From NCBI GenBank assembly GCA_023078685.1, contig JALGAS010000008.1, positions 558,001-622,000 on the forward strand: DNA of 64,000 bases. The letters run 5' to 3'. The notes beneath the pieces are model-generated. The model searched no databases. It had not been told where the DNA came from and saw nothing but the letters and a program-made list of their open reading frames with translations. Of this stretch, positions 23,801 to 34,020 are shown one piece after another. Position numbers and translations under genes: made by a program. The DNA is from Neopestalotiopsis rosae. Lineage: Eukaryota > Ascomycota > Sordariomycetes > Amphisphaeriales > Sporocadaceae. The stretch's first letter is position 1; each line of letters opens with the position of its first letter.

Positions 23801-26800
23801 CATGAATGGCAAACCCATCAAACGCGATATATTTACAAAGCGAGAGGACACATTCAAGAACCTTGTCGAGACTCATCGCATCCGATGCAGCAATTCATTC
23901 CTGAAGAACAGTTCCGAGATAGCGTGTCAGTCAATCTTTAGCGGCGGTGCTCGCAACACAATTGTCAAGATGCCGAGCCATGTCGGTGCTGGACCATACG
24001 CCAGAGTCATCAGCCTTGAGCCTATTGAATCATTGAAGAGGGACACAACAGAGACTACATATGAGTTGGTCACAGATTATGACCTGGCTGCTGCCTCAGA
24101 GGAGGAGAAGGGTGCTGTCAACTTCCGTGTCGACTACACTAACCTCCTAGAATACTGGTACGTATTGTTCTGAAAATGTTTCTGAGATTTCGCAAAACTA
24201 AATCACTCATTTGGATGCAGGGACGAGATCACTGACGAGCCTGCTGACAAGCGGAAGAGATGGTTTGGCGACTTCAGCGGCTGGCTCAAGAAGATGACAA
24301 CAATCACTTCCAAAGAAGACGGCGCCCTCCCTCTGGAGTACTCAGACACCATCAAGCTATTCCACTTCCAAAGATATTGCCCCAAGCTTGGTATGACAAC
24401 AACTCTTGACATGGATGCCAACATCCACGTCGGTCTCTATGCGCAGTACGGATACTACTTTGAGGGCTCCATTCTGCCATCGACCGAGCTGATCAGCGCC
24501 TACGGCTACTTTTCTGTTGAGCCTGCTGCAGCTGTCAGTACTCGTGCTCCATGACTATAGCTCATGCCGCTAACTGTATGCCAGATTCTGATGACCTTGA
24601 GAGGAGAGGCGACCGTGCAGACAAACAGCGATACTGTTGACATTATCAGTGGAATAGGTTTCCCTGGTTTGTCAATTAAAGGTCTCATCAGCATTGGTCC
24701 CGAGTTTGCCTTGACCGGCTCCATGGATGCTTCACTCAGCGTATCTGGCGAGATCAATGCAGGACTTTCCGTTGGCTTTGACAAGACTACAGTCTTCTTC
24801 CCCAACACCGAAGCTGCCAGCGAAGATAGCAGCGAGCCCGGTTCCGACGGCGATACTGCCATGAGTGATTATACACCGACGTATGATGTCGAGGCTTCTC
24901 TGGATGCGGCCATCTCTGCTGAAGGAAACCTGGCCCGTATGTGCATTTTTCTTAACCTTATTGCTGATATGCCTCCTTGGCAAGCGCTTTCATTTTAATG
25001 CAACTGCTGACCAATACCCACAGTCCACCTCACTCCCGAGGTCAAATTTGGCATCTCTGTCTTGGGTGGAACGCTCATGGAAGGATACGTGACTGCAGGC
25101 GTCACTAATACGGTCAACCTCGGAGTTAGCGCTTCAGCGAGCGCAAGTACCGACGGGAGTGCGTCCGCAAAATTCTGTTACTGGGCTGACTATGAGTACT
25201 CTGTCTTTATCGGAGCCGACATCTCGTAAGTCACATTTCCATTCTTCTAACTCTACACACGTCGGTACTGACCTGGCTACAACAGCTTTGTTGACAACCT
25301 CGCCTACTGGGGTGGTGACTACGAGGTAGCATCCTCGGACGATCCCGTGACCTTGGTTGAGCAGACCTGTGCAACCTACTCTAATTCGGATAAGAAGAAG
25401 CGAAGCATTGGAACGCTGGTGGCCAACACAACAGCCAGTTCCGGCTGCTTTGGCGGACTCATCGAGTGTTCAACTACCGAGGACGAGTCAGAAGAAGAAT
25501 GTGACAGCGACGACAGCAGCGACGGCGACAGCGAGAAGCGAGCTATCACTTGCTACAAAAAGCCGGCCATGTTTTTCAATTGCGACTACTTCCCGGCCGT
25601 CTCATACCAGAACCTCAACAGCCAGACCATGGGCGCCACTCCCTACGTTAGCTTTGTCGGCATGTGTCAAAACATTCGAAACTATCTCAACAATCGTCCA
25701 GCCCAGACCGGCAGCGGGTTGACCACTGTTGGTGGCAGCAATTGGATGGAGCTGACCTACCTGCCCAAGGGTGGTAACAACCGTAATGACGCCTGCAGTG
25801 CTAAGAGTGTCGACTGTGCCGCTACAAAGTCAGCGATGTGGCCTCTGTCGGTCTACAATCTTGCTGCGCAGGGTATCACCAATCCAGACTATCAGCTTGA
25901 ACAAGGATTCTCTGATAGAATCTCTTGCGATGAATTTCCTTGTAGGTTTCCGATCTCTATCATCACCAAAAGGCAATATCACTGACTTATTGGTGCAAAT
26001 TCTAGTCAATTCTTCCGAAGAAGGAGGTACAGGAGCTGTAAGTACTGCCCTAGTTATAAGAATCAAGAGATTGCGCTGACAGTGTTCAATTACAGCAAGT
26101 GGAATGCGTCGCCGTCGAGCAGCAGAATTACCAAGCCCAGATTATTGCCATTATTCGCGACATAACTGACACGGTAAGTAGTCCTATCCCCCAGATGACG
26201 GTAGAGATAGCACACTGACATGGTTATAGAATGTCGGTATGAAATGGGGAAACAAGAATTGGAATGGCGGAGACCGAAAGTATACGGTCAGTCTCGTGTC
26301 GGGAACTACCGACGGAAACAGCCTGGGCACCTATGGCGGAACCATCTCGACGACCTCGTCGGACTACCTCATTGACACTGTTATCGGTGGAGTCAATGTT
26401 TGGAGCAACCCCAGATACTCACTGTCCAACAACTGCCTCTGCCGTGCATCCGAGTTGAAGGAGACGCTGCTGCCGCGACAGATTGAGCAATACATCTATG
26501 CCCGGTGCTCTGTGACCTTTGAGACTGGTAGTATCTTGGACAAGAAGGGATTGGATCTCGAAGATGCAAGCAACTGGGTGATTAAAGGTGAGTGGTATTC
26601 CGTCTCTTGAACTTCTTTATGATATACTGATTGTGTTACAGATGCGATCCTCGAAGATGGCTGGGAGGAGACGGCATTTTACGAAGACGGCACACCATTG
26701 ATCAAGCCTGAGCATCCTCCTTCTGCTCAGATTACACCATCTCCAGGCGCTGAGTTGCCTGCGAATGTCAACAGACATTTGTACCGCCATCTTCATGCAG

Positions 26801-26820
26801 CTCACGTAACCGCCATTTAG
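20878..26820 (+). CDS. GH18 chitinase, subgroup C/killer-toxin-like, CBM18-GH18 with long C-terminus
   Basis: Sixteen exons (20878-21042, 21102-21212, 21261-22024, 22085-22314, 22389-23165, 23214-23297, 23351-23620, 23671-24157, 24221-24533, 24585-24936, 25024-25225, 25286-25941, 26006-26037, 26096-26173, 26230-26587, 26642-26820) join in frame to 1,685 residues. After a signal peptide (to about 27) come a Cys-rich region and a CBM18 module (VCCSAYGFCGTTSDFC, 93-108). The GH18 domain spans about 135-500, with CFLSIGGWSF and the catalytic DGVDLDWEYP (acid Glu near 266) intact. Downstream are Cys-rich repeats and a roughly 900-residue extension with several dibasic sites (SKRD, IKRD, TKRED, LKRD, DKRKR, SEKR) suited to Kex2-type cleavage. 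This layout fits subgroup C chitinases related to yeast killer-toxin alpha/beta precursors. It should hydrolyse chitin outside the cell; the role of the C-terminus is unknown. Small exon borders are inferred. Confidence 0.9.
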
Positions 26821-27476
26821 AGCGGGCATGGGCCTGAAAATGTCTGGAATATATAGCGCAGAATGAATAGACAGATGATTTCTGATCCAAGAGACTACTA
26901 CAAAGTACAAACAAACATATGGTTGATGGCAGGATATTTATCTGACATGATGAAAAGTCAGAATGTGGTGCCATAATGCCAACATGAGTACCGACCTAAA
27001 TAATAGATAGGCCTAGACACCGTTCTACACACCAGCCAACACGAATACATATCCTGCAACAACGGCAGAAGTGGGAGTTGGGTTTCAATACAAATTTTAG
27101 GCCGTCAGTTACCTTTAGCTACGAATCTCGAGTTCAAATTACCATATCTACCTAGTTTCTTCCCAGTGAGTGTCACTTCGCAATTCTCTGGCAGCCAATC
27201 AAGGATTAGTTGGATGTCCGAGTATGGAAAAAGGACCGTTGCTGCGTTGCGCTATTAGCATTAGGGGCCCATTCTGTCCCCACCGGGCAATCCTGCTCAG
27301 CGCTTGTCGGGGAGCCATGGAGGATTGTTAGTGGAGTCATGGCTGCTGGATGCAGCTTGAGCCCACTGAATTACAGCTTCCTACCTACTATAAACCAGAC
27401 CAGTCCCTCCTGCAGAGTTTGCCCTCCCAGCTTGAAAATACTCAAAACACCCCAGTAGCGCTGGTAAATTTATACA
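26821..27476. other. Intergenic region
   Basis: No gene seen between the chitinase stop and the start of the unknown gene at 27477. Open frames at 27210-27458 lack similarity and overlap the likely leader. Confidence 0.5.
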
Positions 27477-28611
27477 ATGGCACACTCGACAAGATACTGG
27501 CCTGGAGGTATTCCAGAGAATATTCAATTCCACCCGCAACCAATTCTGAGCTCACTCAAGGAAGTCGTCAAGGGTTGGCAACTCTTTCTCGAGGTATGGA
27601 CAAACGAAGCTGATGACCTCATGGTAAATTGTATCAGATCGCTAAACTGAGTCGAGTTTCGTATAGGAACATGCAGTGCCACGCAGTTCGACAGAGCCAG
27701 ATGCCACTTATGAAGTCCAGCAGCGGCGAAGACTCATGCAGGAATGGGCTACCCTCCCCCAGGCCGAGCGCGACGAATACCAAGGTCGCGCGCCCGTGCG
27801 GCCCAAGGAATCGTGGTACCCTCCTGCGCTCAAAAGCAATCCGAAGACAACGCCCAGGGAAATCATCACCATGGTCAATTGCATTGTGCCGTGGCCACTG
27901 AACCCGCGAAACCGGGCGCTATGGACCAAGCTACGCATCATGCTGTACTGCCTCGACGGCGACAGCGGCTGCCTATTTGGCGAGGACGACGGCGACGTTA
28001 CGGTCCCTGAGCCCAATCCAGCGGGCCCCAACCCGCTGACGCCGGGTGATTTTCTCAAGTGGTGCTACGTCGAAAACGCCGACTTTGACCACGTCGCGAT
28101 GACGGCCGAGGGGACCGTGATTTGTCATAATTGGCAGAGCACTCTGCTGTTTGCCGACCAGGTGGCCCTGGATACTGGGCTTATGATGCTATGTCATGTC
28201 GAGAACAACGGTCAGGTCATGTGCGAGGGCCGGGTCTGGCCCGTGTTCATGAAGGATGCCTATGTGGCCATGATGGCCTTGGGTAAGCCGGTCAAGGCCA
28301 TTCTTGACCAAGACATGTTCAAGGGGCCTGTCGAGTCCAGAAGGTATGCTTACTTTGCTTACAACACTTTTCCACGCGGATTTCTGACCGTGAAAAGGGT
28401 GAATATGGAGGATCCGATTGTTGATATCCTCGAGTCCAAGGCCGCATACCTTAACAACGCAGATATCGACGTTTGGCAAGAAGCAATTGACAGATGTGCG
28501 CCTGGCTACTTGGAAATGGAAGAAGAGCTAGGGGGTATGGTGACTGATTTTGATCACGCGAATTTCAGATCGCATGAAGAACTGGAACAGATGCCATGGA
28601 GCGATCAATAA
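27477..28611 (+). CDS. Unknown conserved-looking protein
   Basis: Two exons, 27477-27593 and 27667-28611, give 353 residues. The main open frame has no ATG near its start (it opens at a GTG), so the upstream 39-codon exon, beginning MAHSTRYWPGGIPEN and ending at a GTATGG donor, is the natural start; splicing at TATAG gives FLE-EHAVPRSS in phase 0. Residues about 52-75 (RRRLMQEWATLPQAERDEYQGRA) resemble the third helix of an HMG-box-like or basic helical segment, but this is weak. The rest is globular, with CDGDSGCLFGEDDGD-like acidic and aromatic stretches and no membrane segment or signal peptide. Codon use is GC-rich in the middle, as in the housekeeping genes. I cannot assign a function. 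Confidence 0.7.
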
Positions 28612-28791
28612 TGAACGCATTCATCTTTCTGGCACTACGCTAAATGGGACCCTGTGATGAAAAGTAGATGTTTCGCAAAACCGTTCTTGCCTTGCCGTAG
28701 ATTTCGTCGGTTACAAAATATGGGAGGTATCCCAATAGTCAATTCAATACATACTCAATTTCTATATTTGAGCAGCGTGGGTTCAGTGTGG

Positions 28792-31700
28792 CTATATGAC
28801 TTTGACACGCTCCCCAGGAGAATCGTACGAAATGGATCTCCCTAGCATGTACCCAACCCCAACCCTCACATAGGTCCTGGACGTCCCCTGGCGACCCGAG
28901 ATCTTCGGACTTATTACGAGGACATAGTGTTTCCTTTCGCTCAGCGGTGCATCTCCGACGTCCCTACCAACAATGACACACTTGAATGTCTCGCCTTCCG
29001 TCTTGCCTGGTACGTCAAATACCAACTCAGAATCCCGTATGGACTTAGCAAGCTCAAAGCTCCGTGCGGTGACCGTCAGGCTGATGTCATCATCATATTC
29101 CCTTGTTCTTCCGGCGCCACCACGACTCAAGTGCCAGGGTGAGTTGATCTCGTCCGGCTGCCAATCCATCTTCTCGAACGGCAGGTCCAGATAATCGATG
29201 GCCCCTCTGTATGCCATCCAAGACCACGTTGGCACGGATTTGGATCGATCCGGGGGGAACACGATTCTATCCATTCTGGGCTCGTCAAAGCCGCGACGCC
29301 AGAGAAGACTTCGGCGTAGCCATCCGCGATTGAGTCCGTCGTCGAAGACGCCCAAACCGCCGTCGCACCCGCCAGAGGCCTTGAAATTGTCGAGGAGTCG
29401 CTTCTCCAGTCCAGATATAGCGATCGGGCGGTCTTCGATCTTGGTGAAACCCAGACGTGAATATTGCATGTACAAGTCTTGGTACAGTCGGATTTTGCCT
29501 CCTCTTGACGATTGCATCGCCACCTCGGGAAAGTTGGGATCTCCCAGGAATGCGGCTAAACCGCTGTGAAATGAGATCATCAGTGACGGTAATTGATTTT
29601 GAACGTTCCAATTGTACGTGATTGACTTACTTGCGCATCTTGGGTCCGGTTTCGCATCTGACACCATCGCCACATTCCCAATAGGTCTGTCGCTCGGTGA
29701 AGTAGACCGTGCGATGTGACAAGGCTCGCTCCTGGAGAACCCAGGCCCTCTTACACATGGAGCCCTCGAGGACGTCTTGATTGAAATCTTCGATTGACTC
29801 GCACAAATAGAAAGGCTTCTGACCATCTCGCTGAAAGGTGACAAACTGCCTCTGGGGCCGGGCTTGCAGAAACCCATCCGCCTGGTGCGTTGCGCGACTG
29901 GCGGCTAGGACACAATATGCTGAACTGAAGACATCCTCCATTCGCTTTGACTCGTCAATGAAATCTCCACCTTCGCCCTGAATGATGCAAAGGGAGTCTA
30001 TCCAGAGATACTGGAATCCGAGCGCACGCGTTGTTATGACGGCATCCTTGAACGTTTCAGGAAGCTGGTCAAATTTGATCTCCTTCTTGTACTCCGCAAT
30101 GTTGGATGTGTAGGTGCAGAAGTGTGGAAGTCTGTTGGGATCGCCCCAAGGGTGGGATAACGCGATGTACTTCCACGCATCTGCAGGCGGCGGCTGGCGC
30201 AAACGGAGATATGGTCTGTCTGGTTCACCAACATCTAAGAGTCTTGTAGGCAGGAATTTCTGCTCCCGTAGTCTGCAATTTGGGTGATTTGAATCACATT
30301 CCTTGAGCCACCTCCGTATGGTATTGAAATGGCATTCACTTCGGGGTTCCGGAAGCTCTGGAAGTCCTATCTGAATCTGTGTCGATGTTTTCAAATCTAT
30401 CATGACCAACCACTTTAGCTTGGACGTCCACTGGTCTCAATGATAAGACAGGCACTCACCGGGGCTTCTGAGTATGGAAAATACTGGAGCGTTGCCGTTG
30501 TTGAACTTGTTCAGTCTTATGGTTGACTCATTTCGTGAAAAGCGTACAGCTTCCGTTTCACTCAGACCCGTGCGAACGCATGACTGCCATAAAACATGAC
30601 AAAATCCGCATTGGCCAGATGTTTCCCTGAAGGAAGAGACTAGACCCCTGATTTCGAATAAAGGCGTCCAAAAATCAAGGCCAATGCAGCGATCGCAGAG
30701 TTTTGCAGGACTCCGGCTCGGGAAGGGTACAATAGACTTCTCTCGCTGCTTGAAGATACTCAATGCGAAATCATTATCCACGGAGAAGTTCCAAATCTTA
30801 TTTAGCTAGTGATTGGATCAGTTGGAATATCTCTGCTTTCTCGATGGATAACTCACTTACTGGCTGTAATACATTAATTTATAGGTTCATAGGAGAGCGG
30901 CTTGCTGAACTTACCGGCTGTTGATGTTCAAAAGATTATTGTCAGATTGTGTATCGGTAACAGGAGGGTGCTGTGGTGTGTACACTTACATGCTGTTTTC
31001 AGTGTTAGCCTGTTCAATCGAATCCACAGCTGGGTGATATAATGAACAACTTACGTCCTGGAAAGTTAAGAATTGATGATTAATGTTCAGCTGGCGCCAT
31101 CGCATTCAAGTTCACTTACATACTGAAAATGTATCAGTAATGTTGCAGAACAGGACAATCCTTGACTGGGCTACTCACATCGTCCTACAAAGAGAAGGGC
31201 ATCTCTTCAGCATGATTGCGACAAAAATCATAGGGGAAGGCTACATACGTTCTGTGTGGAACTCTGCTTAGCAAGACAATACATGAAGTGAAGGGAAAAT
31301 TAGTGCTTGGTGAGATACATTGCTTACTCTTTGTTTGAGAGGAGACCCAGCCTTCAGAATTGGCTGCGAGCCTCGTGGCAAAAGTCCCGGTCTCGATCTA
31401 TCGGCCCCCGGTGCAGTCAGGAGGCCGTCTTGAGTAATCAAAGGAGTCTGTTGACCCGGCCCATGCATGTTGGACCGTCCCTTTCCGGTAAAGGCATAGG
31501 CAGAGCTTCTCTCAATGTTCTCCAAGATCTCACCCAGTGATGCCACGAGCATGGTGGTATTGGCCCGCGCTGGCCCAACTTCCTCGTCGAAATCATGCTT
31601 GCGGATGGACACCCCGCTACCCGAGCCAGATACGTGATCTGTAAAGCTCTTTCGCTTTTTGGGAAGCGGTACAACTAGTAGCTTCGTCCTGACCAGGGCA

Positions 31701-33285
31701 AGGAGATCCTGTATAGCCGATGCTTGTGAGCACTCGGGATCATTTATCGTAATGTATGTTATCCAAGATACGATTGTATGATGAACTCGTGCTTTTTCTC
31801 CTAGTGTATAGACCTTGAAGTAAGTCCCTTTGCTGGGCAGGCAATCCTTGTCAATACTTTGCTGTAGATTGCTTAGCTGGTCATAACCGTAGAGCATCCA
31901 CACAATAAATTCAAGGATGATGCAGCCCATGGACCAGATATCATACAGGCGCGATCGAGCTCCCTTGCTACTAGCCTCCGGAGGTTCGTATCTCGCCGTG
32001 CCAAATATCGTGTTTGTCGGTGGCCTGACGTCCGTGGGATCGTGATGACGTTTAGCCAAACCGAGGTCAGCGATCTTTAGTATACCCAGGCGGCTTTGAT
32101 CGCGATGATTTCTGAACCGAAGTATATTTTCAGGCTTCAGATCTCCGTGGCGGTAGTTCTCTGTTCCATTATAATGATGCAACTCATCAAGCGCATCGGC
32201 TAGGCCCTTGAGCTGCTGAATAACGTCACATACGAGCTCGGAGCTCAAGTCGGGCCGCTTGATATTCTGCCAATAGTCCCCGAGACTTCCACCATCTGCC
32301 CAGGGAAAGATGAAATATCTCTTTTCTCCTTTTTTAATGGCAGCAACTCTTGGGATGATATGCGGGTGATTCAAACCGCTCAAATCACTACGTAATCCAT
32401 ATTAAGCTTTCGTCCTTGATTCAATCGCAACACTTGCAAGTTTGGATTGGTCATTGGATCATGTTTCTCATGAGAACACTTGATCTGTGGGTAGACAGGC
32501 GAAAGTTTGATCTAGGTTGTACGTACTTGAGTGACTTTGCCTCAGCTTCCCAGTTCTTTTCCACGTCTGCCAACTCCAATTTCTCAGTAGGCCTTATTTC
32601 CTTGATGGCAAAATGAGCGGGCTTGCCGTCAATCTTGAACGCATTAGCTTCCTGAAGAGGTTTGATCAATACGGTTGCACTATACAGTGTACTTAGGCTC
32701 CTCTTGATGAGACTGGTGGATCTCGACCTCGAGGACTTGGCTCGAGTATCCCTCTTTGACCACTGAACCCTTCCAGACAAAGGGCAGGATACAGCTGGGA
32801 GAAATATCATATACAAAGTCGGACCGTTTGAATACTGGAGAAAGGAACATCCATTGCTTGCTGAAGAATTCATTAATCATGAATGGGTCCCAAAAAGGGG
32901 AAGCGAAGGCCTTGCAAGCTGGGTAATATTCCTGCAGCGCTTTGTCAAGAGGCAAGGAATTATCGCAGAAGTTGTTTTTGTGGTATTTCTTCATGACCAT
33001 GTACAAGTCATCCTTCTGTATCCTGCAGCAGACGGCAATCGCGAAGACCTTTGGAGCCTTATCCAAGATAAATTCGAGCAAAGCCTTCTTTTGCGCCGCA
33101 CGGAGCTTGGGAATCTCTCTGCACACTGCATCTTGCGTGACCAACCCTCTAAGGCAGCCCTCTGGCAAGAAGAGCTGGGTTGGGCTGTCGAACTGACTTT
33201 GGCAGGAAGCCTCTAGAATACGGCTGGCTAGTGAAGGCGCGTCGCTATGACAGTGGCTGTCGTCGGAGGAAGAGTCATCTGACAT
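28792..33285 (-). CDS. Kinase-HET fusion A (N-domain, protein kinase, microexon linker, HET)
   Basis: I read one gene of 1,235 residues. Exons: 32686-33285, 32527-32651, 31328-32387, seven microexons (separate entry), 30460-30805, 29631-30396 and 28792-29563. Residues 1-200 form a helical domain shared with three neighbours (QLFLPEGCLRGLVTQD, then KQWMFLSPVF). The kinase (about 205-595) has FAIKEI, the hinge FIFPWADGG, HGDLKPEN in place of HRD, DLG in place of DFG, and ARYEPPEAS. After the linker come a Cys motif (CDRC...CGFC) and the HET domain (about 805-945: YIALSHPWGD, LWIDSLCIIQ, RAWVLQERALS), a domain that triggers cell death in fungal incompatibility. The HET frame has no ATG before the domain, supporting fusion. 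The first intron (32652-32685) would be only 34 nt, so that junction is uncertain. The alternative is two genes, kinase and HET. Confidence 0.75.
30806..31327 (-). other. Microexon train joining kinase and HET in fusion A
   Basis: Reading the minus strand from the kinase exon end (31328), canonical sites define exons 31249-31266 (18 nt), 31179-31184 (6 nt), 31120-31122 (TAT), 31055-31057 (GAC), 30990-30992 (CAT), 30915-30917 (CCG) and 30861-30863 (CCA). They are separated by introns of 61, 64, 56, 62, 62, 72, 51 and 55 nt. Donors are GTAAGC, GTATGT, GTGAGT and five GTAAGT; acceptors end in AG, mostly CAG or TAG; branch-like CTAAC, CTGAC or CTGAT strings lie upstream. Every exon is phase 0 and adds whole codons (QSSTQN, DD, Y, D, H, P, P), joining two frames that are otherwise closed by stops. 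Confidence 0.75.
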
Positions 33286-34020
33286 TTTAGCAATTTGTTA
33301 TGGCGTGTGACCTCGAAATACGATACTGAAAAGGGAGGGACAAATTATGTACCTAGTTCTGCAGTTGGCAACAATTTGGTAGGTATTCAGCCCTTTATTA
33401 CACATTGATGTAATCAGTGGAACGCCTCCAGAGCCTCACCGAATAGCCCACCCTCAGAACGCCTTAAGCTGCCCCATGCACCCGAAATTGTTGCGCGCGG
33501 AATGCAGCGAGGCTTAGATGACATTCGAGCCAAGAGAGAGACATATCAGATATACTCCACTATACCTACTCTGTAGACTCCGACTATAATTTATGCATCA
33601 GCAGGATGCAAGTATGCTAGCATTTGAGTACGGATGGACCTATAATACATGCTTGCAACTCAGAGCCTGCCTATGATCCATGCAGCACGTCGCCGCTAAT
33701 GCACTTCCGCCACGCAACCAAGCTGTGCCACTCTGTATGCCCTTCATTGAATCGGTGAGCAGTATTGGGAAAAGATTGAATAGTGGAAAAACCTATTGAG
33801 GCATCACCGCCGTACATCGTACTGCTTCAAGAAACCCTAGCGTGCACTCCAACTAAAATTTAGTCATGATGACTCTCTAGTGAGTGTAGATGACGAATGA
33901 TGTCTAGACATTTCCCTTCTGCTATCCAGCAAAGTACCGAAAACCTCGTGTGCCCATTGGTGTTTGTAGTAATGAGCGACTCGGGTTGATCTGATGCGAC
34001 CGTGCGGATCAAGCCATTGT
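33286..34020. other. Intergenic region
   Basis: Upstream of fusion A (minus) and downstream of the kinase gene ending at 34021 (minus). No gene seen. Confidence 0.5.

Noticed and set aside
30437..30781. HET gene A starting at 30781
   Set aside because: It starts with GTG; the frame stays open to the acceptor at 30806 and has no in-frame ATG.
31268..32383. Kinase A as a complete separate gene ending at 31268
   Set aside because: The last 19 residues are translated intron: they start at a GTAAGC donor, and the downstream HET frame has no ATG. Kept only as a possible isoform.
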